From contig CBDEGU010000012.1 of assembly GCA_965238045.1 (NCBI GenBank), positions 558,001-622,000 of the forward strand: 64,000 nucleotides of DNA, read 5' to 3'. How positions within the stretch are numbered: position 1 is the stretch's first letter; each line of letters opens with the position of its first letter. This DNA comes from CBDEGU01 sp965238045. GTDB lineage: Bacteria > Acidobacteriota > Terriglobia > Bryobacterales > UBA6623. The position numbers and the translations under genes were made by a program. Under the pieces are notes generated by a model. That model had not been told where the DNA came from and ran no database searches. It saw nothing but the letters and a program-made list of their open reading frames with translations. Shown here in pieces: positions 26,126-35,030 of the stretch.

Positions 26126-26716
26126 TCAGCCCTGATACAGCTTCCTCTCTCCGACATACTCGGCCACGGCCGAAGGCAGCCACTGATCGGCCGGTTGGCC
26201 CGAGCGAAGGCTGTCGCGAACGCGGGTGGAGGAGATCGGAACATCGACCGAGGTCAGCAGATGCATCCTTGCCGCCGGCGGCGGTTCGACCGGCCGGCCA
26301 GTTTCGCCGGGCCGGCTGACGACGATGAAGTCGGCCAGTTTCAGCATCTCTTCCCAGCGATGCCAAGACTCGATCTCGGCAAAGGCGTCGCAGCCGATCA
26401 CAAAGTACAAGCGATCTCCGCTCCCCAGCGAGCGAGTGACCTCTTCTAGCGTGTCGATCGAGTAGTTCGGCTCATTGCCGGGCCGGGGCGCCTCGGCCCG
26501 CGAGGCGCGGAAGCGCCCGTCGAGCAGACACGCGAGCTCGACCATCCGGTAGCGGTCTTCGTAGTTCGCTTGAGGACGGGCTGGGCGGTGAGGGGGATTG
26601 CCGGCCGGGACGAACATCACACGCTCCAGACCGAAAGTGTCCGCCGCCGCGCGGGCGACTTCGACATGACCAAGATGAACGGGATCGAACGTCCCGCCGT
26701 AAAGCGCAAGTCTCAC
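26126..26716 (-). CDS. nadD: Nicotinate-nucleotide adenylyltransferase NadD
   Basis: NadD makes deamido-NAD from nicotinate mononucleotide and ATP. The 196-residue protein begins LALYGGTFDPVHLGHVEVAR, with the nucleotidyltransferase motif GGTFDPVHLGH, and ends with ISSTRVRDSLRSGQ, the SSTxIR signature. It overlaps the end of obg by four bases (ATGA), so it is translationally coupled to it. Confidence 0.96.
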   Translation of the reverse strand: MRLALYGGTFDPVHLGHVEVARAAADTFGLERVMFVPAGNPPHRPARPQANYEDRYRMVELACLLDGRFRASRAEAPRPGNEPNYSIDTLEEVTRSLGSGDRLYFVIGCDAFAEIESWHRWEEMLKLADFIVVSRPGETGRPVEPPPAARMHLLTSVDVPISSTRVRDSLRSGQPADQWLPSAVAEYVGERKLYQG

Positions 26717-27735
26717 GTCACCGCTTCCAGACTCTGCTGCAATTCTCTCACGCGCGCGCCCAAGAAGTGGACCAGCTCTTCGATTCCGGTCCCCGAGACA
26801 GATGAAATGGTGAAAAAAGGCAGATCCTTCTCGGCGCAGAAAGACTGCAAGTGCTCAAGACGCTCCGAGCCTGGCGACGTATCCATCTTCGTGGCGGCGA
26901 CGGCCATGGGCTTACGGGCCAAGGCCCCCGAAAAGCTCTCGAGTTCCTTCTGGATGACACGAAAATCCTCCACCGGGTCGCGTTCGGTCGATTCGCTGAC
27001 ATCGACCAGATGCAGCAGCATGCGAGTGCGCTCGATGTGGCGAAGAAACCGCAAGCCGAGGCCATGTCCCTGGTGGGCGCCTTCAATAATACCCGGCATG
27101 TCGGCGATCACGAAGCTCTGGAAATCTCCCGCCAGCACAATGCCCAAGTGCGGTTCCAGCGTGGTGAAGGGATAGCTGGCGATCTTTGGATGCGCCGCCG
27201 AGACGCGCGAGATCAAGGTAGATTTGCCCGCGTTGGGGAAGCCGAGCAAGCCGACATCGGCAAGCAGTTTCAGCTCCAGACGCAACACGCGTTCTTCACC
27301 CGGCGCTCCGGGCTCGAAGCGCCGTGGCGCCTGATTCGTGGAGCTGGCGAAACGGGCGTTGCCGCGCCCTCCGCGGCCGCCTCGCGCGGCGATGAACTTC
27401 TGATCATGGCTTACGAAATCAAAGACCTTCTCGCCGGTATCGTCGTGCCAAACCTCGGTGCCGAGCGGAACTTCAAGAATGAGGTCCGCGCCACTTTTGC
27501 CCGAGCAGTTGCTGCCTTCGCCGTGCCGGCCGCGCTGTGCTTTCTGCTCCGGTTTGTAGCGGAAGTGAATCAGAGTGTTGCGCTGTTTCGAGGCATCGAG
27601 AATGACGTGACCGCCGCGGCCGCCGTCGCCGCCACTGGGCCCGCCCCGGGGGACGAACTTCTCCCTCCGGAAGGCGACGCAACCATCGCCGCCACCGCCG
27701 GCCTGAATCTTGATCTTCGCTTCGTCAACAAACAA
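26713..27735 (-). CDS. obg: Obg/CgtA GTPase
   Basis: Obg is a conserved GTPase acting in 50S ribosome assembly and stress signalling. The Obg fold opens with GGGGDGCVAFRREKFVPRGG, the G domain has GFPNAGKST, DMPG and TKMD motifs. The ATG at 27763-27765 would add ten arginine-rich residues not present in the family. TTG 27735 gives FVDEAKIKI, the usual Obg N-terminus, so I prefer it; with TTG the protein is 340 residues. It lies between rpmA and nadD, the standard order. Confidence 0.93.
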   Translation of the reverse strand: MFVDEAKIKIQAGGGGDGCVAFRREKFVPRGGPSGGDGGRGGHVILDASKQRNTLIHFRYKPEQKAQRGRHGEGSNCSGKSGADLILEVPLGTEVWHDDTGEKVFDFVSHDQKFIAARGGRGGRGNARFASSTNQAPRRFEPGAPGEERVLRLELKLLADVGLLGFPNAGKSTLISRVSAAHPKIASYPFTTLEPHLGIVLAGDFQSFVIADMPGIIEGAHQGHGLGLRFLRHIERTRMLLHLVDVSESTERDPVEDFRVIQKELESFSGALARKPMAVAATKMDTSPGSERLEHLQSFCAEKDLPFFTISSVSGTGIEELVHFLGARVRELQQSLEAVT

Positions 27736-27887
27736 AGTGACCCCGCGGCGCCCGCGGATGGGCAAAGCCCTGCCAGCGGGACGGGACGCGCAGTTTCGAC
27801 CGATCAGTGATTTCGCCGGGCCGGGAACCGGTTCGAGCCGGGGACCTGCGCGGGCCGGGAGGAAAACACGCGACTCTCGCGGCCGAA

Positions 27888-28145
27888 CTAGGCCGGCGTC
27901 CGAACGTGGATAAAACGCCCCTTGCGCCCGCGGTCGACGAAATCGACGATGCCGCTCACCTTGGCGTAGAGGGTGTCGTCCTTGCCGCGGCCGACATTGT
28001 CGCCTGGAAAAAAACGGGTGCCGCGCTGACGGACCAGAATCGAGCCGCCGGTAACGGTCTCTCCCGCGAACCGCTTCACGCCCAGCCGCTTAGCTTGCGA
28101 GTCGCGGCCGTTTCTGGAACTTCCAAGTCCTTTCTTGTGGGCCAT
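27888..28145 (-). CDS. rpmA: Ribosomal protein bL27
   Basis: bL27 is a large-subunit ribosomal protein whose N-terminus reaches the peptidyl transferase centre. The 85-residue protein has the canonical MAHKKGLGSSRNGRDSQAKR start and the GGSILVRQRGTRFFPG motif. It follows rplU by 19 bp. Its C-terminus is slightly shorter than in E. coli. Confidence 0.97.
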   Translation of the reverse strand: MAHKKGLGSSRNGRDSQAKRLGVKRFAGETVTGGSILVRQRGTRFFPGDNVGRGKDDTLYAKVSGIVDFVDRGRKGRFIHVRTPA

Positions 28146-28164
28146 ATCCTATGCTCCGTTCCGG

Positions 28165-28476
28165 TTACACCACAATCTGGTCGATCTTGACTTGGGTAAA
28201 GTCCTGCCGATGGCCCTGCTTGCGGCGGTAATGTTTGCGGCGCTTAAACTTGTAGACGATGATCTTGGCGCCGCGACCGTGTGCGGCGATCGTGGCAGTC
28301 ACTCTGGCGGACTTCACATCCGGGCCCGAAAGCATGGCTCCGTCGTCCCGCGAGACAGCTAGCACGTTGGTGAACTCGACGGCCGAGCCGACCTCCCCAT
28401 CGAGTCTCTCAATCGTGATTTCTTTGCCGGGCGAGGCCGGGTACTGCTTCCCGCCCGTTTCAATAATGGCGTACAT
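28165..28476 (-). CDS. rplU: Ribosomal protein bL21
   Basis: bL21 binds 23S rRNA and the neighbouring subunit protein bL20. The 103-residue protein begins MYAIIETGGKQY and contains YKFKRRKHYRRKQGHRQ, both standard. Start ATG 28476 is chosen over an upstream in-frame codon that would add 19 unrelated residues. It heads the rplU-rpmA-obg-nadD operon, so a promoter is expected in 28477-28629, though I do not recognise one. Confidence 0.97.
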   Translation of the reverse strand: MYAIIETGGKQYPASPGKEITIERLDGEVGSAVEFTNVLAVSRDDGAMLSGPDVKSARVTATIAAHGRGAKIIVYKFKRRKHYRRKQGHRQDFTQVKIDQIVV

Positions 28477-28629
28477 GAGTGATCCTGTCTCTATGGGGTC
28501 TTGCAGCCGCGCCGTCTCCGGCGATGCCATCACGGTGAGCGCCCGAGCGCCCCTGCAACCAATATATCAGGAACTCGCGCCCGAGGGCCACCACCGCAAG
28601 GAGGGTATGCGAACCAGAGGCGGTAATTA

Positions 28630-29496
28630 TTAGCGCCTTCGGACCTGATCTTCGGTGGGGAAATCGCTGGGGACGCCTTGCGTTACCTTGCCGCTCGCGG
28701 CCCATTCCGTGCCCCGTTGCAGCGTCGTGAAGAACCCGGCGCAACCCATGGCGATTTCATCGTGCCCCAGCGTGGTGTGGAAGACGCGGCCGTTGCCGTA
28801 CCCGATCGTCATCAGAACAGGCTCGTGCTCTCCGGTTCCGCCCGTTGCCGGGTCCGAGTAAGCGGTCGCCAGCACGGTCATCTTCTCAACCGGTCCGCGC
28901 AGGCTGTCATACAGCTCATCCTCGGCGTGCATCCATTTTTCCGGCAGACCCGCCGTGATGGGATGCGTCCGCTCGCGCACGATCACTTGGAAGGCGTGCT
29001 TCTGGCCGTGATGGCCGGCGCGTCCCGGCGAGGCATCCCAGACGATCCTGCCGCCTCGGTAGCGCACCTTGGGTCCCCATCTTGCATCGCGGCTCCCCCA
29101 GCCTCCGACCCCGATCATCCGATTGTAGGCGTCCCATTTCGGAAAGGCGTTGTCGGCGGCGTGAACCGAGACAAAACCGCCGCCCTCGCTGACATACTCC
29201 TCAAACGCGGCCTTGGCCGCCGCCCCCCAGGGCTCGCCGTTGTAGTTCGACACCACCACGTCGTAGTCGCTGAACTTGGGCAAGAAACCGCTCAAGTCCG
29301 CGCCTTGCTCCGGCGAAGTCGCTACATCCACCGTGAATCGCCCGCAACTCGCAAGCGCCCGGCGAATCAGCGGCGTCGTCTTCCGCCAGGCGTGATTATT
29401 CTGGCCGTCAACGATCAGAACCTTGTACTTCGTAGCGCCCGGTAAAGGCGCCCAAGCAGCCATTGCCAGCAGCAGGAACAACGATCGAAGTCTCAT
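28630..29496 (-). CDS. Secreted ThuA-domain protein
   Basis: The ThuA fold is a glutamine-amidotransferase-like fold found in trehalose-utilisation loci; its activity is unknown. The protein (288 residues from ATG 29496) has a signal peptide (LRSLFLLLAMAAWAPLPG) and the ThuA features KVLIVDGQNNHAWRKTTPLI, GGGFVSVHAADNAF, and PVLMTIGYGNGRVFHTTLGH. ThuA proteins are often present in Planctomycetes and Acidobacteriota in large numbers. It is on the same strand as the oxidoreductase behind it. Confidence 0.85.
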   Translation of the reverse strand: MRLRSLFLLLAMAAWAPLPGATKYKVLIVDGQNNHAWRKTTPLIRRALASCGRFTVDVATSPEQGADLSGFLPKFSDYDVVVSNYNGEPWGAAAKAAFEEYVSEGGGFVSVHAADNAFPKWDAYNRMIGVGGWGSRDARWGPKVRYRGGRIVWDASPGRAGHHGQKHAFQVIVRERTHPITAGLPEKWMHAEDELYDSLRGPVEKMTVLATAYSDPATGGTGEHEPVLMTIGYGNGRVFHTTLGHDEIAMGCAGFFTTLQRGTEWAASGKVTQGVPSDFPTEDQVRRR

Positions 29497-29523
29497 GGCC
29501 AACACCGGCTCCCCCCATCACCG

Positions 29524-30552
29524 TCAAGGGACGATGACAATCTTGCCAAAATGTTCCTTCTTCTCCAGTCTTTCATGCGCCGCCCGCAGCTCGGAGAGCG
29601 GGAAGACCTTGTCCATCACGGGTTGGAGCAAGCCGCGCTCGAAAAACTTCAACACCTCATGCAATTCGCCCAGCGTGCCCATGAACGATCCAAGCAGCGA
29701 GACTTGGCGGAAAAACAGATGGTTGAGGTTCAGACCGACATCCGCTCCGGTCGTCGCCCCGCAGGTCACTAAACGTCCATGATGGGCGAGGCAGGCGACC
29801 GAGTGTTTCCAGGTCGCCTCGCCGACATGTTCCAGCACGACATCCACGCCCCGTTTTCCGGTCAGGCGGCGAACCTCGGCCCGAATATCCTGCTCATAGT
29901 GGTCGATGACTTCATCCGCCCCGAGCTCACGCGCCTTGGCGAGCTTGGCTTCGCCGCCGGCCGTCGCGATCACCCGGCAATGGAACAGCTTGGCGATCTG
30001 CACCGCCGCGATGCCCACTCCGCTGCTGGCTCCGATAATCAGCACGTCCTCGCACATTTTGAGCTTGGCGAGACCGGTTAGCATGTGCCAGGCGGTGAGA
30101 AACACCAGCGGAATCGACGCCGCTTCTTCGTCCGTCAGGTCTCCGGGAATCGGCAACGCGTTGGCTTCGGGCACGCTCACGTACTCCGCGTTCAGACCGG
30201 GATAGTGGTAGCCGAACAACCCGTAGTCGGCAGCGAAATTATCTTGCCCCGAGGCGGTCCATTGCGAAGGACTTTTCGTCCTGCCCGGAGCCACCAGCAC
30301 CCGGTCGCCCACCTTCACCGTGCCACAGAGCGCACCGGTCTCGACGACTTCTCCGGCGGCGTCGCTGCCCAGGATATGCGGCATGTCGAGCTTCAAGCCC
30401 GGCAGCCCACCGCGAATCCACAGGTCCAGATGGTTCAGAGAACAAGCGCCCACTTTGATGAGCACTTCATTGGCGCGCGGGGCGGGCTCGGGCGCGTCTT
30501 CGTAGCGAAGAACCTGCGGTCCTCCGTGTTCGTGAATCCTGACAGCTTTCAT
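29524..30552 (-). CDS. Zinc-type alcohol dehydrogenase / quinone oxidoreductase family protein
   Basis: Medium-chain dehydrogenases of this group use NAD(P)H to reduce carbonyls, quinones or enones. The 342-residue protein starts with KAVRIHEHGGPQVLRY, has the GroES-like domain with AGEVVETGA, and a Rossmann fold with IIGASSGVGIAAVQIAKLF. A GGAAGG site lies before the ATG. I cannot tell the substrate or whether it keeps catalytic zinc ligands. Confidence 0.85.
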   Translation of the reverse strand: MKAVRIHEHGGPQVLRYEDAPEPAPRANEVLIKVGACSLNHLDLWIRGGLPGLKLDMPHILGSDAAGEVVETGALCGTVKVGDRVLVAPGRTKSPSQWTASGQDNFAADYGLFGYHYPGLNAEYVSVPEANALPIPGDLTDEEAASIPLVFLTAWHMLTGLAKLKMCEDVLIIGASSGVGIAAVQIAKLFHCRVIATAGGEAKLAKARELGADEVIDHYEQDIRAEVRRLTGKRGVDVVLEHVGEATWKHSVACLAHHGRLVTCGATTGADVGLNLNHLFFRQVSLLGSFMGTLGELHEVLKFFERGLLQPVMDKVFPLSELRAAHERLEKKEHFGKIVIVP

Positions 30553-30698
30553 GAGACTCTGCTTCCTTCCGCCGAACCGATGGCACGCCGGTTCAATCCG
30601 CGCCGAATCAGCCGCGACGCACTCGTATTATAATGATGACGTTCTCAAGCCGCACGCTACAGAGAGTCCCAAGCCAGACCGGTCATGAGCCAGCGATC

Positions 30699-31676
30699 AT
30701 GAGTCAGCCATCGAGCGATGTATTCGAGGAACTGGTCCGCCTGCGCCGCGACGGACAGAAGGCCGCGCTAGCCACCATCGTCCAAGTGGCCGGCTCGATT
30801 CCCAGTTTTCAAAGCGCCAAGCTGCTGGTCCGCGAAGACGGCACCATGGTGGGCACCATTGGCGGAGGCTGCACCGAGGCCGAGGTTTGGACCGCGTCGC
30901 GCGAGGTGATCGAGTCCGAGCGGCCGCGCATGCTCACCTTCAATTTGGGCCAGGAAGCCGCCTACGACAACGGCCTCATTTGCGGCGGTACACTGAACGT
31001 TTACGTGGAGCCCATCTTGCCCCTTCCAGCATGTTGCATCTTCGGCGCCGGCCACATATCGAAGAGCCTCTCGAAGGTCGCCACCCTCTCCGGTTTGCGC
31101 ACGATGATCATTGATGATCGCGACACCTTCGCCAACAGCGAGCGGTTTCCCGAGGCAGCCGAGATTTACGCCGGCGAGTACGAAGATGTCTTCCCGCGGT
31201 TGAACGTAAACCCTTCGACCTACGTGATCATCGTGACCCGCGGCCACCGCGACGACATGAGGGTTCTGCGCTGGGCCGCCGCGACCTCGGCACGCTACAT
31301 CGGCATGATCGGCAGCAAGCGAAAAACACTCGAAGTGATCAAGCAGTTGCACAAAGAGGGCATCCCGCTCGAGAGTTTTGCGAAGCTTAGGGCGCCGATG
31401 GGATTGGACGTAGGAGCCATCAGCCCCGAGGAAATCGCCGTATCGGTCGTAGCCGAGATGATTCATCTGCGCCGAAATCCAGACGCCGGTTGGAGCCCGC
31501 AATCCATGTCGATCTTCAAAGAGGGCATACCGAAAGCGCTCGAAGTCTATTCCGCCAAGCTCGCGAATGAAAATTCCCCGGGCAGCCCGGAGTCCGGCCC
31601 CGCCTCCGATAGCGCCCCCGATACCACCCCCGAGGGCGAAGGCGGCTCGGTGGAAGTGGAAGCCTCCGCCTCGTAA
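30699..31676 (+). CDS. XdhC/CoxI-family molybdenum cofactor maturation protein
   Basis: XdhC binds molybdenum cofactor and helps insert its sulfurated form into xanthine-dehydrogenase-type enzymes. The protein (325 residues from ATG 30699, an earlier ATG at 30633 is less convincing) has the XdhC N-terminal motif GSIPSFQSAKLLVREDG, the GGGCTEAEVW motif, a Rossmann fold IFGAGHISKSLSKVA, and MIGSKRKTLEV. A low-complexity Glu/Ser/Pro tail of about 50 residues follows. The gene is directly before a MobA/MocA-type gene. No molybdenum hydroxylase structural gene is in the window. Confidence 0.9.
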   Translation: MSQPSSDVFEELVRLRRDGQKAALATIVQVAGSIPSFQSAKLLVREDGTMVGTIGGGCTEAEVWTASREVIESERPRMLTFNLGQEAAYDNGLICGGTLNVYVEPILPLPACCIFGAGHISKSLSKVATLSGLRTMIIDDRDTFANSERFPEAAEIYAGEYEDVFPRLNVNPSTYVIIVTRGHRDDMRVLRWAAATSARYIGMIGSKRKTLEVIKQLHKEGIPLESFAKLRAPMGLDVGAISPEEIAVSVVAEMIHLRRNPDAGWSPQSMSIFKEGIPKALEVYSAKLANENSPGSPESGPASDSAPDTTPEGEGGSVEVEASAS

Positions 31677-31686
31677 CGGGGGCACC

Positions 31687-32340
31687 GTGCCCGGCTCTGC
31701 TGTGCCCGACTCTGCTGTGAAGGCCTCTGCCGATAGCGCCCCAGCCCGCAAGCCCGCCGGCATCATTCTGGCCGCCGGAACTTCGAGCCGCATGGGCCGC
31801 GACAAGGCGCTGCTCCCATTCCGCGCTTCCACCTTTCTCAATCACCTGATCGCGCTGCTTTCGTCCAAGACCGATCCGCTGATCGTCGTGCTGGGCCACA
31901 ACGCCGGCACGATCCGGAAAACCCTTCCCGCAGGGACGAGAATCGTTGTCAACCCATGCTACGAACTCGGCATGCTCTCCTCGCTGCAGGCCGGCCTGCG
32001 GGCCTTGCCCGTCGAAGCCCGCTCCGCCCTCTTTACGCTGGTCGATCACCCCGCGGTGCGCGGCGAGACCATCGACTCGCTGATCGCGGCGTTTCACCGA
32101 TCCGAACAACCGCTCGTCATTCCATGCTACGAGGGCCGTCGCGGCCATCCCGCCATTCTCTCGCGAGAGATTCTTGATGCCATCCTCGATCTCTCCCCTA
32201 GCGCCTCCCCGAAGGACGTGATTCGCTCGCACCGCCACCATACGCTCTTCCTCGATACCGCCGACCCGGGCGTTCTCAGCGACATCGACCTGCCAGCCGA
32301 TTACCAGGCGCTCCTTGCCGCCGACCGATCCCTTCCGTAG
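31687..32340 (+). CDS. MobA/MocA-like nucleotidyltransferase
   Basis: The N-terminal motif GIILAAGTSSRMGRDKALLP identifies the MobA/MocA NTP-transferase fold, which attaches cytidylyl or guanylyl groups to molybdenum cofactor. Paired with XdhC it more likely resembles MocA. GTG 31687 is the most probable start (217 residues); an ATG at 31567 would overlap xdhC in another frame. The N-terminus carries three 15-bp repeats (VPGSA VPDSA VKASA). The sequence is complete and ends 5 residues after the last helix. Confidence 0.85.
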   Translation: MPGSAVPDSAVKASADSAPARKPAGIILAAGTSSRMGRDKALLPFRASTFLNHLIALLSSKTDPLIVVLGHNAGTIRKTLPAGTRIVVNPCYELGMLSSLQAGLRALPVEARSALFTLVDHPAVRGETIDSLIAAFHRSEQPLVIPCYEGRRGHPAILSREILDAILDLSPSASPKDVIRSHRHHTLFLDTADPGVLSDIDLPADYQALLAADRSLP

Positions 32341-32509
32341 ATCTCTCGCCCTCTAGATCGTTTGTCGGCCTTTGCACCCCGGTCTTCGCATCAATGTTAA
32401 ATCCCGGTTAAACACGTTTTACCTTCATTTAACCGCCGCCGAACAACCAAAACCGTAACGAAATCGTCTCATACACCAGAAGGTACTTCGTAAGGAGACA
32501 CATTCAAAA

Positions 32510-32629
32510 ATGGAAACCCTGATTCTGGTTCTCTTCGCGCTTGCTCTGTTGAACCTCGGCGGAGGGCTTTGGTCTCTCAGCCTCGATCTCGAAATGGCTC
32601 AGCGGAGGCGGGAGCACGAACGTGGCTGA
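32510..32629 (+). CDS. Small membrane peptide of 39 residues
   Basis: METLILVLFALALLNLGGGL starts the protein, with a single hydrophobic segment at residues 3-24, then a Ser/Leu stretch and a charged tail ending MAQRRREHERG. A strong TAAGGAGA site lies at 32491-32498 before ATG 32510. It is the first of two adjacent ORFs of identical length (see 32744-32863). I do not recognise a family. The AT-rich 32341-32509 gap includes GTTAAATCCCGGTTAAAC, which may be a regulatory site. Confidence 0.6.
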   Translation: METLILVLFALALLNLGGGLWSLSLDLEMAQRRREHERG

Positions 32630-32743
32630 CTTCTCTGGCCGCGGCTTGCCGGCCGAGTGAGAAGAAACCCCACAGGCTCGCGCCGCGTCCACAACAGTAA
32701 GAGGCCGCGAAGCGGAACCTCACGACGGGAAGGAGAGAAACTC

Positions 32744-32863
32744 ATGTTTAAGACTTCAGTGCAAGAACATCATGGCGGAATTCCCTGGGGAGTGATCTCC
32801 GGTTTCTTCACCTTTGCCGCGCTTCTGGCGGCTGGCTATACCCTCGTCACACCGGGTATGTAG
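32744..32863 (+). CDS. Small membrane peptide of 39 residues, second of a pair
   Basis: The protein starts MFKTSVQEHHGGIPWGVISG and has one hydrophobic segment (about residues 14-34) then YTLVTPGM. An AAGGAGAG site lies just before the ATG at 32744. It sits 48 bp before the M48 protease gene, which may be transcribed with it. The two 39-residue proteins are not alike in sequence. No family is known to me. Confidence 0.6.
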   Translation: MFKTSVQEHHGGIPWGVISGFFTFAALLAAGYTLVTPGM

Positions 32864-32910
32864 TATTGGGGGCAAGAGCGCCCCGCCGGGCGCAGCAGGA
32901 GGCTCGATCG

Positions 32911-33987
32911 ATGAAACGTTGCAGCTCGTTGCTAGTTCTCTCGCTGGCGCTGAACCTGTCTCCGCTGGGCCTCGCCCAGGTGGAGAACAAGGTGGAAAAG
33001 CGGGACCCGAAGAATCCCAAAGAGGACGTCGACGCGATCGGTGACCGCAAGGTCGGCAAGGGCGTGAATTTCTATTCCCTCGAGAAGGAGATCGCCCTTG
33101 GCCGCAAACTGGCCCAAGACGTCGAAAGGCACTCGAAGATCGTCGATGATCCGGTCATCTCCGAGTACGTCAACCGCATCGGGCAGAACCTCGTGCGTAA
33201 CTCCGACGCCAAGATGCCTTTCATCATCAAGGTCATCGACAACGATGAGGTGAACGCCTTCGCGCTGCCGGGAGGGTTTTTCTTCGTCAACACCGGCATC
33301 ATCGAACTGGCCGACAACGAAGCCGAGCTCGCCGGCGTCATGGCCCACGAGATCGCGCACGTGGCCGCCCGCCACGGCACGCGCCAGGCGACGCGCGGCC
33401 AGATCACCAGCCTCGCCACCATCCCGCTGATCTTCCTCGACGGTTGGGGCGGTTTCGGAATTCGCCAGGCGGCAAACTTCGCCATTCCCGTCACCTTCCT
33501 GAAATTCTCACGCGGTTTCGAGCGGGAAGCGGACTTTCTTGGCGTTCAGTACTTTTACAAAACGGGCTACGACCCGCAAGCGATGGTCCAGTTCTTCGAA
33601 CGCCTGCAGGGGAAGCAGAAAAAGAAACCCAAAGGCGGCATCGCAAAAATCTTCCGCTCCCATCCTCTGACCAAGGACCGCATCAAGAGAATACAGACCG
33701 CGATCAACGAATTGCTGCCCGACCGGCCCGAATACACCCTCAGCACGAGTGAATTCGACGAGGTCAAGGCACTGCTCGCGCGCCAGCACCGTCCCAACAA
33801 GCGGGAAGCAAACGACCCCAACCGGCCCACTCTGCGCCGCCGGGCGCCTAGCGGCACGATCGATCCCACCGAAGATCCAAAAGGCAAAGAAGGCAACGAC
33901 GGCGACGAGCGTCCGACCCTCAAGCGCCGCTCGCTCACCACGCTCAGCCAGACACGGCCCCAGCAGCTCGCGGCCAGCATGCCGTAA
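32911..33987 (+). CDS. Secreted M48-family zinc metalloprotease (BepA-like)
   Basis: The protein, 358 residues from ATG 32911 (GGAGG 8 bp upstream), has a signal peptide (CSSLLVLSLALNLSPLGLAQ) and the zinc motif HEIAH at residues 146-150, with the third ligand in FEREADFLG. M48 proteases of the BepA/YcaL type act in outer-membrane protein quality control in proteobacteria. The C-terminus has a charged, Arg/Lys/Asp-rich tail without TPR repeats, so this may not be BepA itself. Residues around HEIAHVAARHG are intact. Confidence 0.9.
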   Translation: MKRCSSLLVLSLALNLSPLGLAQVENKVEKRDPKNPKEDVDAIGDRKVGKGVNFYSLEKEIALGRKLAQDVERHSKIVDDPVISEYVNRIGQNLVRNSDAKMPFIIKVIDNDEVNAFALPGGFFFVNTGIIELADNEAELAGVMAHEIAHVAARHGTRQATRGQITSLATIPLIFLDGWGGFGIRQAANFAIPVTFLKFSRGFEREADFLGVQYFYKTGYDPQAMVQFFERLQGKQKKKPKGGIAKIFRSHPLTKDRIKRIQTAINELLPDRPEYTLSTSEFDEVKALLARQHRPNKREANDPNRPTLRRRAPSGTIDPTEDPKGKEGNDGDERPTLKRRSLTTLSQTRPQQLAASMP

Positions 33988-34008
33988 GTATCCGGCTAGC
34001 TGTCCCGT

Positions 34009-34953
34009 TCAAGCCTCGAAGGGCCACAGCCGCTCGATCGTCTTGCTCAAGATCCACTGCTTGTCGTCGTCGTTGAAGAAATCCATTTCATCCCGAACCA
34101 GTTCGAGCGTCTTGACGTATTCGATCTTGGGCTTCGAGACGGGCCAGTCGGTGCCCCACATCGTGCGCTGGGGTCCGAACGCATCGTAGACCTTCTTCAC
34201 CTGATCCCATGTGTCGCGGTAGGGATACGCCTCGCTCGAGATGCTCCAGGTGTGCGAAATCTTGCAGTAGACGCGCGGAAACTTCGCCAGCATTAGCAGC
34301 TTATCGAGTTCCTCGCTCGGGTCGGCCGGACGGCAGTCGGCCATGTGGTCAATGACCACATTGAGGTCCGGGTACTTCTCGATATACTTCCGCGCATCGG
34401 GCAGCCGCGACGTCTTGGTCAGCAGCAGCATAGGAACCTTGAGTTGCTCGGCCCGGCTCCAGATCGGGTCCATCAGTTCATCATTGGTGATCCAGTCGCC
34501 AGCCGCGCTCGCCGACGGACTCAGCCGCACGCCCTTGAAACCCCATTCCTCGGTCCATTTCGAAAGCTCGTCCGCCGCGTCGGCCGCCTCCGGGTTTACG
34601 CGGCAGACCCCTTGAAACTTCTTGGGATATTTCTTGACTACATCGCCGACATAGCGGCAATCCCAGCGATAGTGCATCGGGTGCACGATCACCGTATTCG
34701 ACACCCCGTGGGTTTCCATCAGCGCCAGCAGTGTCTCCGCGGTGGCGTCTTCTTTCGGCGGGTTCTTGTTCTCCTCCGGCCAGGGATACTTCGGATCATT
34801 CACCCAGACATGCACATGCGGATCGACGATCTTCAGCGACGGCTCGGATGCGGCTTCCTCCGGAGCGGGCGCTTCGGACTGGCAGCCAGCCGCCAAAGCG
34901 GCCGCCCCAGCGATTCCCTTCACAAGATCACGGCGACTCAGGGCGGGGTTCAT
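34009..34953 (-). CDS. Amidohydrolase_2 family TIM-barrel protein, Tat/lipoprotein leader
   Basis: The protein (314 residues) opens with MNPALSRRDLVKGIAG and a lipobox (LAAGC at about residue 22), so it is likely a Tat-exported lipoprotein. Its TIM barrel has VDPHVHVW with the metal-binding HxH, VIDHMADCRP, and the C-terminal WGTDWPVSKPKIEYV, as in Amidohydrolase_2 (PF04909) enzymes that act on aromatic acids or lactones. ATG 34953 is preferred to an upstream TTG. The substrate is unknown. Confidence 0.85.
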   Translation of the reverse strand: MNPALSRRDLVKGIAGAAALAAGCQSEAPAPEEAASEPSLKIVDPHVHVWVNDPKYPWPEENKNPPKEDATAETLLALMETHGVSNTVIVHPMHYRWDCRYVGDVVKKYPKKFQGVCRVNPEAADAADELSKWTEEWGFKGVRLSPSASAAGDWITNDELMDPIWSRAEQLKVPMLLLTKTSRLPDARKYIEKYPDLNVVIDHMADCRPADPSEELDKLLMLAKFPRVYCKISHTWSISSEAYPYRDTWDQVKKVYDAFGPQRTMWGTDWPVSKPKIEYVKTLELVRDEMDFFNDDDKQWILSKTIERLWPFEA

Positions 34954-35030
34954 AGCCAAAGATTATAGAACACTCTCCCTCGGAATGGGGCCGTCCCCCG
35001 CTCCATCCTTGCTTTCCCTGGCTCGGGCCG

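Noticed and set aside
27888..27925. Hairpin near the rpmA stop (cggccgaactaggccg)
   Set aside because: Only a 5-bp stem with no T run and overlapping the stop codon; too weak for a terminator.
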